Assembly (NCBI RefSeq): GCF_048006345.1
Contig: NZ_CP180351.1
Coordinates: 3,348,001 to 3,412,000 of the forward strand
DNA from: Marivita sp030148515
GTDB taxonomy: Bacteria; Pseudomonadota; Alphaproteobacteria; Rhodobacterales; Rhodobacteraceae
DNA length: 64,000 nucleotides
Direction: 5' to 3'
Shown here: positions 35,481 to 43,990 of the stretch, piece by piece
How the letters are laid out: every line of letters begins with the position of its first letter
Position numbering within the stretch: position 1 is the stretch's first letter
Position numbers and translations under genes: made by a program
Notes under the pieces: model-generated
Seen by the model: only the letters and a program-made list of their open reading frames with translations
What the model was told of the DNA's origin: nothing
The model's database searches: none

Positions 35481-37196
35481 CTACCTCGATAGCGTATCGA
35501 CAAGCGACTGGCGCAACGCTTGCGCGGCCTCGGCCCTTTGACGCGCAAGGGCAACTGTCAAGTTCTCGGTGACTCCCACCGGCAACGCAACTGGCGTGTC
35601 CCGTCCAATGCTTGGGGACGTGTCGCGCTCCACGCTTGGCAAAAGCTCCCCCGCATCATCAGGTTTGGGTGCAGAACCCAAAACCGCGTCTGGAAATGCC
35701 TCTGTCGCGGTCTGCGCTACTGACGTGAACCCTTCCAGCGCAAGGCGATCTGCAACTCTGTTGAGTGCTGCTTCGGACGGCGCTGGGTCGAGGTCGGGCA
35801 AGACCGCAAGCGCGATCTGAACAAAAGTGATGCTGTCGGCATGCGTCACCAAATGATCGACGAGTTCCGAGACGGCAAGACTGCGCTCTGGTGCAGTCAA
35901 AGGCGGGTCGTCGGCAAGGTCATGAAGGGCATCGAAATACCGCTGATGCGCCAGATAAGATGCAAAGGACGCTTGCCAGCTTTGTTTTTCGTGATCTGTT
36001 CCCCGCAATTCGATCGAAATGGCAGCAAGTCTGTCTGGGTCAATATCGGGACCACTCTTGTCTTGGTCGACAGGCACACGTTCCGCCATGGCCAATTCGG
36101 CAGCAAAATGGCGCGATAGTCCGGGAAAGAGGGTGTCCCCCGACTCCCCGACAAGCCAGGTCAACCTTTGATACAGTCGGAGCTGCAGTCCAACGGGCAA
36201 AACCGAAAAGGCATTCAAAAGGTCGATCTTGGCGCTGTTGGGCACGTCCGCCTCATGTTTCATTGCCGCGATCAGCAGGTCATCGAACGGATTGCAGTCA
36301 CCCAACCTGAGCGCGCCCGGATCCGCAGTTGCATCAAACATCTCTTCAAATTGCGTCCAATTCTGGCGCTCCTCTTCAACCGGATCCCAAACCAGAAAAG
36401 CGATACGCGCTTCTTCAAGCCGCCCTTCCGAAAGGAATTGAACAACCAAGGCGTCTTGAAGCGCAATCGCATCCTGATCGACGAGAACCGTATCATCGGG
36501 TGCTTCGTCATGTGCCGCATTCGGAGGTCCACCAAATGTGGCCCAGATCGCGTCGGACCATGCGCACCTGTCGTGCTGCGGCGCCGATGAATTAGCTTCG
36601 GTCTGTTCGCGATCGACGACCGGCGCGTTCCGATGTGCCGGAACCGCAAGTTCCGAGAACCCGCTGATATGCGCAGTTTGTCCGATCTGCGCGGAGATTG
36701 TCTTGTTCAGGCGATCCAAGACAGAAAAATCGAGCGCAAAAAGGCCGCTATCGTCGACCGGACGCCACGTCTGGTTGGGAAGAACGCCGGTCAGATTGGG
36801 GAGTAGCGGAAGTTCAGCCGCCTGAAAATCGGGTCGCTCCGAGATATCGATGATGACCAGCCCCGGAGACCCAAGCGTGGCAATTGCTTCGCAATTGCAG
36901 TTCAGAACAATCTCAAGGCCGTAGTCCTTTGGGATCACTGCGGTCACGCGATTTGCGTTGAGGCGGTCAAACACCCTGCTGCTGTCCACCGTCGAAAGAC
37001 CGGGTGTAAAGGCAAGGTGGTACCGCCCCTGTCCCGTCGTTTGTGTCTGCACATCTGACAAGATTTGGTCGGTCGAAACGGTCAGACGGGTGAAGCCGGG
37101 ATGTTCTCCACCGCGCACGACTCCCGTGGCGGCGGAAACGGCCTGCGGCCCGGCGAGACAGAGACCAATCAGGAGGGAGCCACACAATCTACGCAT
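35481..37196 (-). CDS. Secreted protein of unknown function at the end of the flagellar operon
   Basis: 571 aa. A signal peptide (MRRLCGSLLIGLCLAGPQAVSAA) is followed by an AMIN-like beta-rich stretch (HPGFTRLTVSTDQI, GLVIIDISERPDF, about residues 30-150) and a long helical region (about 230-500), perhaps of TPR-like repeats. The tail is rich in Ala and Arg. I do not recognise the family. Its start overlaps the motA stop by 8 bases, so it is probably co-translated with the stator. A periplasmic role in motor assembly or stator anchoring is a guess from position only. Confidence 0.72.
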   Translation of the reverse strand: MRRLCGSLLIGLCLAGPQAVSAATGVVRGGEHPGFTRLTVSTDQILSDVQTQTTGQGRYHLAFTPGLSTVDSSRVFDRLNANRVTAVIPKDYGLEIVLNCNCEAIATLGSPGLVIIDISERPDFQAAELPLLPNLTGVLPNQTWRPVDDSGLFALDFSVLDRLNKTISAQIGQTAHISGFSELAVPAHRNAPVVDREQTEANSSAPQHDRCAWSDAIWATFGGPPNAAHDEAPDDTVLVDQDAIALQDALVVQFLSEGRLEEARIAFLVWDPVEEERQNWTQFEEMFDATADPGALRLGDCNPFDDLLIAAMKHEADVPNSAKIDLLNAFSVLPVGLQLRLYQRLTWLVGESGDTLFPGLSRHFAAELAMAERVPVDQDKSGPDIDPDRLAAISIELRGTDHEKQSWQASFASYLAHQRYFDALHDLADDPPLTAPERSLAVSELVDHLVTHADSITFVQIALAVLPDLDPAPSEAALNRVADRLALEGFTSVAQTATEAFPDAVLGSAPKPDDAGELLPSVERDTSPSIGRDTPVALPVGVTENLTVALARQRAEAAQALRQSLVDTLSR

Positions 37197-38055
37197 TGGT
37201 TTTCAGAGACCGAATGGCTTCATCCAGTGCCGCGAACCCGGGACGGTAATGATGGGGAATGTTCTGTCGGGCAACCTCAAGACACATCTTCGGAGGATGT
37301 TGGTGAAGGTGCGAGACAAAGACTTCCTTGATGGTCCGGTAAAAGTTGATGTCGTCATCAGCAGCAGCTTTCACCTTGAGAGCAAATGGTGCGACCAGAC
37401 AATACGCGAGGAAAACCCCAAGAAATGTGCCAACCAATGCGCCGCCGATCAGTTTGCCCAGAACCTCGGGCGGTTGATCGATGGACCCCATTGTCTTGAT
37501 CACACCCAGAACGGCGGCCACGATGCCAAGTGCAGGAAGCCCGTCCGCAACGGATTGGAGCCCGTGCACAGATTGTTCGAGGTGATGCTTGGTTTCCTCT
37601 ATCTTCTTGTCCAAAAGCTCTTCGACCTGCATCGGATCGTCATAGTTCATCGAGGCCGAGCGCAACGTATCGCAGATGATGTCGAGAGCGGCATGATCCT
37701 TCAGAAGCTTCGGAAATTGTCTAAAGATTTCAGACTCTTCTGGGTTGTCGATATGGGCTTCCAAACCGACGGGGTTTTTTCGGGCCAGGTTGATCAATTG
37801 ATAGAGAACCTGCAAAAGCTGATTGTAATCTTCAGCCTTCCACTGGCTGCCTTTGAAAACCTTCAACGTGTCCTTGCCCGTCTGTTTGAGCGACGCAAAG
37901 GTGTTCGCAACGGCAAACGCGCCAATGGCCGCGCCGCCGATCATCATCATCTCGAAAGGAAGCGCCTTGAGAATGATGCCCAGCTTTCCGCCTGCCAGAA
38001 GATAGCCCCCAAACACCATGCAAAAGGTGAAGGCGATGCCTGCAACTGCAATCAT
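37189..38055 (-). CDS. motA: Flagellar motor stator protein MotA
   Basis: 288 aa from the ATG at 38055, chosen because AAAGGA lies 9 bases upstream; an in-frame TTG 24 bases earlier is poorer. It has four membrane helices: MIAVAGIAFTFCMVFGGYLL, PFEMMMIGGAAIGAFAVA and the pair around GLPALGIVAAVLGVI and IGGALVGTFLGVFLAYC. The cytoplasmic loop carries the charged residues that contact FliG. It forms the proton-conducting stator with MotB, whose gene lies about 5 kb upstream in the same gene run, separated by flgE-K-L-I. The downstream unknown gene overlaps by 8 bases. Confidence 0.95.
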   Translation of the reverse strand: MIAVAGIAFTFCMVFGGYLLAGGKLGIILKALPFEMMMIGGAAIGAFAVANTFASLKQTGKDTLKVFKGSQWKAEDYNQLLQVLYQLINLARKNPVGLEAHIDNPEESEIFRQFPKLLKDHAALDIICDTLRSASMNYDDPMQVEELLDKKIEETKHHLEQSVHGLQSVADGLPALGIVAAVLGVIKTMGSIDQPPEVLGKLIGGALVGTFLGVFLAYCLVAPFALKVKAAADDDINFYRTIKEVFVSHLHQHPPKMCLEVARQNIPHHYRPGFAALDEAIRSLKTNA

Positions 38056-38089
38056 TTGGTGTATTCCTTTTGCGCGCAAAGACCGCTGT

Positions 38090-39190
38090 TTACATCACGA
38101 CAAATTCTGCGTGCAGCGCACCGGCCGCCTTTATCGTTTTCAGGATGTCGATCAGATCGTTCGGCGTGATGCCAAGTGCGTTCAGTCCAGTGATCACGTC
38201 GGACAGTGTCGTGCTGCCCGGAACCTCGGCCAGGGACACGGCTGGCGCGTTTTCGATCTGTGCAGTCGACCGAGGGACCACGACCGTTTCGCCCTCTGCG
38301 AAAGGATTTGGCTGTACAACAATCGGTTCTTCCTGAACCGTGAGGGTCAGATTGCCCTTCGACACCGCCACGCGTGACACGCGTACGTTTTCACTGATCA
38401 CGATGGTTCCTGATCGTTGATCGACGACAACTCGTGCCAAGGTGTCGGGTTCGATGCGCAGGTTCTCGATCTGGGCCAGAAGGTGGGACGGTGATCGCTG
38501 TCTGGAGCCGCCAAGGTCGACAGAAACCGTGCCCGAATCTGTCATCGTAGCTATGGGGGTTCCAGCCGCGACATTGATCGCGCGCTCGATCCGGTATGCC
38601 GTTGAAAAATCCGGGCTTTTCAACGCCACAGTCAAAGACTGCATCTGATTGAATTCGAAGGCGACTTCCCGTTCGACAATGGCACCCGACGGAATGCTTC
38701 CGGCTGTCGGGACCCCTTGAACGGTGCGTGCGGCGTCACCTTGGGCGGCAACCCCTCCGGCGATGATCGAACCCTGCGCGACCGCATAAATCTGTCCGTC
38801 TGCTGCGTTGAGCGGGGTCATGACAAGTGTCCCGCCACGGAGGCTCGACGCGTCGCCAATGGCGGATACGGTGACGTCGATCCGTCCCCCGGCGCGCGCA
38901 AAGGGCTGTAACTGACCTGTCACGATCACCGCAGCCACGTTCTTGGCGCGGAATTGTTCTCCGGTGACATTGACGCCAAGCCGTTCCAGAATGTTGGACA
39001 TCATGTCTTCGGTGAAGGGTGAATTCCGCAGGCCGTCGCCGGTGCCGTCCAACCCGACGACGAGGCCGTAGCCGACAAGATCGTTGCCACGGACACCTTC
39101 AAAGCTGGCCAGGTCTTTCAGGCGCACGCCCTGCGCCATTGCCAATCCCGGAAGAAGGAAAATTGCGATTGCTGCGAGCAAACCTTTCAT
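38090..39190 (-). CDS. flgI: Flagellar P-ring protein FlgI
   Basis: 366 aa, the standard length. A signal peptide (MKGLLAAIAIFLLPGLAMAQG) is followed by the highly conserved VRLKDLASFEGVRGNDLVGYGLVVGLDGTGDG, then NVAAVIVTGQLQPFARAGG and the C-terminal TTLSDVITGLNALGITPNDLIDILKTIKAAGALHAE. It forms the periplasmic ring around the rod, acting as a bushing. Its ATG overlaps the flgL stop by 4 bases and motA follows after 34 bases, in line with one flagellar transcription unit. Confidence 0.97.
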   Translation of the reverse strand: MKGLLAAIAIFLLPGLAMAQGVRLKDLASFEGVRGNDLVGYGLVVGLDGTGDGLRNSPFTEDMMSNILERLGVNVTGEQFRAKNVAAVIVTGQLQPFARAGGRIDVTVSAIGDASSLRGGTLVMTPLNAADGQIYAVAQGSIIAGGVAAQGDAARTVQGVPTAGSIPSGAIVEREVAFEFNQMQSLTVALKSPDFSTAYRIERAINVAAGTPIATMTDSGTVSVDLGGSRQRSPSHLLAQIENLRIEPDTLARVVVDQRSGTIVISENVRVSRVAVSKGNLTLTVQEEPIVVQPNPFAEGETVVVPRSTAQIENAPAVSLAEVPGSTTLSDVITGLNALGITPNDLIDILKTIKAAGALHAEFVVM

Positions 39191-40191
39191 CGCAGATACT
39201 CCGCCAGGGACACCCGCCCTTGTCGGGCTGCGATGCGATAGAAGACTTCAAGCTGCTGCTGGGCCGCCTCGAAGTTGGACGCTGCTTCGAACTGGTCAAT
39301 TCCGATCAATGACAGCCGGTCCAAGGCAATGCGGTCCAACTCGGTCGCAGTCGACAGGCGCGCGGTCTCGATCATGGCTTCGGTCAAGCCCAATCCGGCG
39401 CGCTCTTCCGTCAGGGTCCGATCCACGTCGAGCAGGGCTAAGCGTCCTTGCTCCACCAACGTTTTTTGTTCTTGGACGTCAAATCCAAGAGACGGGTCCG
39501 ACGCGAGGGCCGCAAAGGAAAGAGCCTTGAGCAAGTCTCGAACCGTTTCACCGTCTGCGCGCAGGCCGAATGTCACCATGTCGTCGGGACCGATCGGCAA
39601 TTGTGCAAACCCGGTGTCTGAGCCGGAATAGGCAAGCGACTCGAACGATCCACCGGGCGGGTCGAACCAGGCATCAAGGGCAGTCGTCACGTCCGACGGG
39701 CTGGCAGATCCCGTGACAGCAGACCGCAGCATTTGGAGGAATGACGCACCGTCCGGCAAAGGTGCAGAACGGCTTGCAGCGCCCGAGAACAGAAACCGGC
39801 CGGCGGCTTCGGTATTCAATGCATTGACCACATCGACCAGAGTTTTTGCGGCCGTGTCAGACAGTGTCTTGACCTCTGAAACCCGGTCCAACTGTCCGAC
39901 CAGCGAAAGGCTGATCCCAAGTTCGGTGGTCTGGTCCTGAATCCGGCCAAGCACGCTTTGGGTTGCGTTCGCAAGTACCGATGCCTCGGCGATGCCGCGT
40001 TGATGTTGTTCAAGCAGCTGAGTTTTCCGATCAAGCAGAGAAACAGCCATCGGGGAGCCGCCAAGATGGCGCGCTTTGTCGCTGGCGAGGCCGGTTGTCG
40101 CCTCCTGTGCCGAAGTATCCGCGGTATTTCGCAGGCGGGTCTGAAACTGACTGGAGAGCATAAATGATGCAAGATCACCAATGGCGCGCAT
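39187..40191 (-). CDS. flgL: Flagellar hook-filament junction protein FlgL
   Basis: 334 aa from the ATG at 40191, preceded by AAGGA at a 7-base spacing; an in-frame TTG at 40206 would include that Shine-Dalgarno in the coding sequence and is rejected. The protein has flagellin-like N- and C-terminal helices: LSSQFQTRLRNTADTSAQEATTG near the start, and the terminal DRLSLIGIDQFEAASNFEAAQQQLEVFYRIA. With FlgK it joins hook and filament outside the cell. It follows flgK closely (the FlgK stop is 11 bases away) and overlaps flgI by 4 bases. Confidence 0.88.
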   Translation of the reverse strand: MRAIGDLASFMLSSQFQTRLRNTADTSAQEATTGLASDKARHLGGSPMAVSLLDRKTQLLEQHQRGIAEASVLANATQSVLGRIQDQTTELGISLSLVGQLDRVSEVKTLSDTAAKTLVDVVNALNTEAAGRFLFSGAASRSAPLPDGASFLQMLRSAVTGSASPSDVTTALDAWFDPPGGSFESLAYSGSDTGFAQLPIGPDDMVTFGLRADGETVRDLLKALSFAALASDPSLGFDVQEQKTLVEQGRLALLDVDRTLTEERAGLGLTEAMIETARLSTATELDRIALDRLSLIGIDQFEAASNFEAAQQQLEVFYRIAARQGRVSLAEYLR

Positions 40192-40202
40192 GATGTGTTC
40201 CT

Positions 40203-41651
40203 TCAAATTCTGAGAAGTTCTGAAAGCATGTCGTCCACGACCTGGACGACACGCGCATTGGCGGCATAGGATTTTTCAAGCTCGATCAGCTTTTGCAGTT
40301 CCTGATCCGTATTGACCCCGTCCGATGCCGCGGCGTCGCGGAGTTCGGTCAGTCGGGACAACGTTGCCACACGTGCCTCTTCCGATCCGACGCGCTGAGC
40401 GGCTGCCGTATTCGAAAGCTCCTGCAGATGATCGACAAGACTGCGCGGCGCAGAGCCCAAAACGGTGGAGCCGGGGACAGCGGCGAGGTTCAGTTGTGCC
40501 TTCATTCTTAACAGCAGGTCACTTTGACCGACATCGCCTTGAGCGGTAGCATTCAAGCCATCGCGCCATCGCCAGGGTTCGGAAGAACCCACCCAAAGAG
40601 CGGCGTTCAATGTGATGCGCCCGGCCAGTCCGGTCTCGTTCGCCACGTCGAAATTGAGACCGTTATCGGTGAAGATTCCGGGGTCAGTGACGCCGAGGGT
40701 CGTGTCCGGCCCACCCGGGCCGAGCCGTTCGATGGCATCCCTTGCAATCGCGTCGAGGCGTTTCTGCATCTGCGGCGCGCTGACATCCCTGAGGTTGAAT
40801 TGCGCCTCAAGCGATCCGCCGTTCAACATCCCATTTCCGGGAATGTCGACAGGCTTACCGTTGATGGTCAGCCCTGACAGAAGGCCATTTTCAACGGTCA
40901 TGTGTGGAAGGATGGTGGACGTTGGCGCAAAGCCGAACGTGATGGCCCGCTCGTCCAATAGCGTTCGCCCCTGCGCCGTGAACACGGCAATTTTCCCGCT
41001 ATCGCGTTCGACGACATGAAGCGGGACAAATTCCGCAAGCGCGTCGAGCGTGGCATCGCGGCGATCCATCAGACCATGTGCGTCCTGACCAAGATGCCTC
41101 GCAGTCATGATCTGTGCGTTCAGTTGCTCCAACTGGGACAGCCCGCTGTTGAGACGATCGACGGTGTTCGCGATATCCGCATCCGCGCGGGTGCGTAACG
41201 CGTCAATCCCGGCGCTGGTGTCCCGCAACCCACCTGCAAATGCCTCCGCGGCGACTGAGATGTTGCGCAAACGCGTTTCCGAGGACGGGTCCGACGCAGC
41301 AGACAAAAGCGCCGTTTCAAATCGCGTCAGTTTTTCTGCGACAGACCCGATTGTGTCGACGCTGCCGATCAGTTGTTCGAGAGTGGCTTGGAAATCAGAC
41401 TGTGCGCTCGCGGCGGAATGGTCTGCCAACACAAGCCGTTTCTGATAGGCCAATATCGGATCGGCATGGCGGGTCACATTGGCCACGATCACACCGCCGG
41501 ACGTTTGCGTCGCATTGGTGGACAGTGATATGTCCCGCCTGCCATAGTTTTCGTTCAAGGCATTGGCGATGTTCGAAGAAATGACGGTTGTTCCACGTGC
41601 GTTGGCGACAAGACCGCTCATGGCGTTGGACAGGGCTCCGGAAAGGCTCAT
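40203..41651 (-). CDS. flgK: Flagellar hook-associated protein FlgK
   Basis: 482 aa. The N-terminal rod/hook signature SLSGALSNAMSGLVANARGTTVISSNIANALNENYGRRD is typical of FlgK, and the C-terminal EKSYAANARVVQVVDDMLSELLRI closes the D0 helix bundle. The middle is a variable domain. FlgK is the first hook-filament junction protein, exported by the flagellar type III system, so there is no signal peptide. It sits between flgE and flgL in the expected order. The start at 41651 gives the conserved N-terminus. Confidence 0.96.
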   Translation of the reverse strand: MSLSGALSNAMSGLVANARGTTVISSNIANALNENYGRRDISLSTNATQTSGGVIVANVTRHADPILAYQKRLVLADHSAASAQSDFQATLEQLIGSVDTIGSVAEKLTRFETALLSAASDPSSETRLRNISVAAEAFAGGLRDTSAGIDALRTRADADIANTVDRLNSGLSQLEQLNAQIMTARHLGQDAHGLMDRRDATLDALAEFVPLHVVERDSGKIAVFTAQGRTLLDERAITFGFAPTSTILPHMTVENGLLSGLTINGKPVDIPGNGMLNGGSLEAQFNLRDVSAPQMQKRLDAIARDAIERLGPGGPDTTLGVTDPGIFTDNGLNFDVANETGLAGRITLNAALWVGSSEPWRWRDGLNATAQGDVGQSDLLLRMKAQLNLAAVPGSTVLGSAPRSLVDHLQELSNTAAAQRVGSEEARVATLSRLTELRDAAASDGVNTDQELQKLIELEKSYAANARVVQVVDDMLSELLRI

Positions 41652-41677
41652 GGAAATATCCTTACGGCTTCATGGAA

Positions 41678-42979
41678 TCAGCGTTTGATGTTGGTCGCTT
41701 CCTGCAGCATCTCGTCCACGGTCTGAATCACCTTGGCATTCGAGGAATAGGCGCGCTGGGTTCTGATCAATTCAGTCAGTTCATTGGCGATGTCGGTCGC
41801 GGATTCCTCGAGAGCGAAGGACAGGATATCGCCGGTAGATCCGTTACCTGCGTCCCAAAGGAAAAAACTGCCGCTTTCCGGTGTCGGCATATAAAGCTGG
41901 CTGCCTGCGGCGGCCATTCCGTTGGGGTTCGGGATGTCGACCAAAGGCACCTGATAGAGTGTCCGGGTGGTGCCCGTGTCGTAGAAGGCGTTCACAAGCC
42001 CGGTTTCATCCACTTCGACCGACGTCACCTTGCCGACAGGAGCGCCATCGCGGCTGATATTGAACGGCGCAAAGATATCGGAAAGTTGGGAAAGCCCTTC
42101 GTTCAGTCCGAGGCGGCCAATATTGATGTCGATCGGGCCGCTTGGCGCAGTGATCGTCAAAATACCTGTCGCGGCATCGTAGGGACCCCCGGTCACGTCC
42201 CCGACGCTCAGCAGCGTCCCCCCAAGGGTGCGGGCATCGTCGAATTCCAGATCGTATTGGCCGATGACGGTTGCCGGATCTGCGCCGTCAACGATTTCAA
42301 GGCTCCACTGGTTCGATGTGCCCGCGGTGGGAACAACCGGTGTAAAGGTGAATTCCAAAGTCTCGGCGCGACCAAGATTGTCGTAGTATTCGATCGACTG
42401 GGTCAGCGGGTCACCCAGCGCCCCAGCTTCGGTTTCGGTTGCGGGAAGGTTGATCCCCAATTCGATACGCGTGGTCGGTTCACCGCTGAACTGGTTGACG
42501 TTGATGCGCACGGGTTCAAGCGCTTCGCTGGTGGCGCGGGGATAGTTTGGAATGGTTCCGTCAAGGTTGGCGGGCCACCCCAAAAGGATCTGCCCAGAGG
42601 CGGTGCGCAGATACCCATTTGCATCGGTCCGGAAAGACCCGGTCGTGGTCAGGAACATCTGCGGCGTTTCCGAGCCCGACAGCACCTCAGTCGCTTGGGC
42701 GACCGGCAGGAAACCGCGCCCGCTGACCGCAAGATCGGTCGAATTCGAGGTTGTGGTGATCGCGCTGTCCTGATCGATATAGCGTTGGGTCGTGGTGCGC
42801 ACCCCACCTGCCGTGTAGGTTCCGCCACCCGACGTCACGACCATGGAGTGAAAATTCGCCTCCACCCGTTTGTAACCGGGGGTCTGAGAATTGGCGATGT
42901 TGTCAGAAATGGTGGCCAGACGGGTTGCGTGCGACGCGAGGCCGACAACGCCTGCGCTGAGTGAGGAGGAAATCGACAT
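41678..42979 (-). CDS. flgE: Flagellar hook protein FlgE
   Basis: 433 aa. N-terminal SLSAGVVGLASHATRLATISDNIANSQTPGYKRVEANFHSMV is the rod/hook consensus, DLAVSGRGFLPV is the FlgE/FlgG-type motif, and the C-terminal ELTELIRTQRAYSSNAKVIQTVDEMLQEATNI matches the D0 helix. The middle holds the hook surface domain. It polymerises to form the hook; export is by the flagellar type III system. A CtrA-like box (43036-43050) lies 57 bases upstream of the ATG, so cell-cycle-type regulation through CtrA is likely. Confidence 0.96.
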   Translation of the reverse strand: MSISSSLSAGVVGLASHATRLATISDNIANSQTPGYKRVEANFHSMVVTSGGGTYTAGGVRTTTQRYIDQDSAITTTSNSTDLAVSGRGFLPVAQATEVLSGSETPQMFLTTTGSFRTDANGYLRTASGQILLGWPANLDGTIPNYPRATSEALEPVRINVNQFSGEPTTRIELGINLPATETEAGALGDPLTQSIEYYDNLGRAETLEFTFTPVVPTAGTSNQWSLEIVDGADPATVIGQYDLEFDDARTLGGTLLSVGDVTGGPYDAATGILTITAPSGPIDINIGRLGLNEGLSQLSDIFAPFNISRDGAPVGKVTSVEVDETGLVNAFYDTGTTRTLYQVPLVDIPNPNGMAAAGSQLYMPTPESGSFFLWDAGNGSTGDILSFALEESATDIANELTELIRTQRAYSSNAKVIQTVDEMLQEATNIKR

Positions 42980-43035
42980 GGAAACGCCTTTCTGGTGCGA
43001 TGACTTGGGTTCGTCACAGCAGTAAGGCGTGGGGT

Positions 43036-43050
43036 TTAACGGGGACCTAA
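43036..43050 (-). promoter_or_regulatory. CtrA-like box upstream of flgE
   Basis: On the minus strand the sequence is TTAG-GTCCCCG-TTAA, one mismatch from the CtrA recognition motif TTAA-N7-TTAA known from Caulobacter and roseobacters, where CtrA governs flagellar genes. It lies in the 105-base gap between motB and flgE, on the promoter side of flgE. Assignment is by motif and context only. Confidence 0.5.
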
Positions 43051-43084
43051 CGGATAAAAGTTGACCTAATTTCCAGCGCCGCTC

Positions 43085-43897
43085 TCAGTATCTCAGGAAG
43101 ATCAGCTCGATCCTGTTATTGCGTGCGGACATCAGGTTCTTGACCACTGGTTCGCGATCCCCATAGGCCGTCAGTCTGCGCACCCTTTCAGGGTCAAGCC
43201 CGAAACCGGTCAGTAGTTCGGAAAAAGCAAAGGCGCGGTCCGAGGACAAATCCCATGTCGGGTCTTCGATGCGAACAACCGGCACCTTCGCAACGTGACC
43301 TTCGATGGCGATCTCGTTGCTCAGCATCTTGCTCGCCTCGCGCACAGCATAGGCGATGGACCGTGTCAGCACCGTCGGTTCCGTTCCATTGATGAACAGG
43401 GGGTCATCTTCTGCATCGAAGAATTCGAGAACAAGTCCTTCTTCGGTGATGCGCGTGACGACATGGCGCAACCATTTGTCTTCCAGCATGCTTTCGCCGC
43501 CTAGACCCAAAAGAACGTCCTGAACCTCCTTGAAGGACGTATCCTGAGCTGTCTTTTCTGCGGAATCCGAGCCGTTACTGTCCGTTTGCTGCAAGGCATT
43601 CGCGCCCACACCCATGCGCGGCAAGACATCCGCTGCAAAGACGCTGTCCCCCATGAACAGACCGTCCGATCCACTGGACAATCGGCTGATGGGGGCAGTC
43701 GGACTGAAATAGTCCGCGATCCCCTTGCGCTGTTTTTCTGTTGTCGCATTCAACAGCCACATCAACATGAAAAAGGCCATCATCGCGGTGACAAAGTCGG
43801 CATAGGCGACTTTCCAGGCACCCCCATGATGCCCGCCAGCGACGATTATTTTCTTACGTTTGATGATGACTGGCGCGACATTTCTGTCGGTCGCCAT
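43085..43897 (-). CDS. motB: Flagellar motor stator protein MotB
   Basis: 270 aa. The N-terminal plug and single membrane helix carry the proton-binding Asp in AWKVAYADFVTAMMAFFMLMWLL. The periplasmic OmpA-like peptidoglycan-binding domain ends the protein (IAIEGHVAKVP, WDLSSDRAFAFSELL, ERVRRLTAYGDREP, NNRIELIFLRY). It anchors the stator to the cell wall and pairs with MotA. It is the first gene of the flagellar run in this window. Its leader has a strong Shine-Dalgarno (AAGGAG), a hairpin touching it, and a CtrA-like box. Confidence 0.95.
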   Translation of the reverse strand: MATDRNVAPVIIKRKKIIVAGGHHGGAWKVAYADFVTAMMAFFMLMWLLNATTEKQRKGIADYFSPTAPISRLSSGSDGLFMGDSVFAADVLPRMGVGANALQQTDSNGSDSAEKTAQDTSFKEVQDVLLGLGGESMLEDKWLRHVVTRITEEGLVLEFFDAEDDPLFINGTEPTVLTRSIAYAVREASKMLSNEIAIEGHVAKVPVVRIEDPTWDLSSDRAFAFSELLTGFGLDPERVRRLTAYGDREPVVKNLMSARNNRIELIFLRY

Positions 43898-43909
43898 ACC
43901 CTACTCTCC

Positions 43910-43944
43910 TTACACCCGAGACGGGGTGTAACAGGTGGGTGTAA
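43910..43944 (-). promoter_or_regulatory. motB leader: three copies of GGGTGTAA/TTACACCC next to the Shine-Dalgarno
   Basis: On the minus strand, TTACACCC (43937-43944), a second TTACACCC (43924-43931), a 6-base loop and GGGTGTAA (43910-43917) precede AAGGAG and the motB ATG. The second and third copies form an 8-bp hairpin whose 3' arm runs into the Shine-Dalgarno. The first copy could compete for the same arm. This may be a translational control element or an operator with three half-sites. Confidence 0.45.
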
Positions 43945-43956
43945 ACCTCTGCTTAA
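43942..43956 (-). promoter_or_regulatory. CtrA-like box upstream of motB
   Basis: Minus-strand TTAA-GCAGAGG-TTTA, one mismatch from TTAA-N7-TTAA, about 45 bases upstream of the motB ATG. It overlaps the outermost repeat of the motB leader by three bases. Together with the similar box before flgE it supports CtrA control of this flagellar segment; this is inferred from motif and context. Confidence 0.5.
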
Positions 43957-43990
43957 CGCCTAAAAATCGAGGTGTTTCCAAGTTCCGCAG

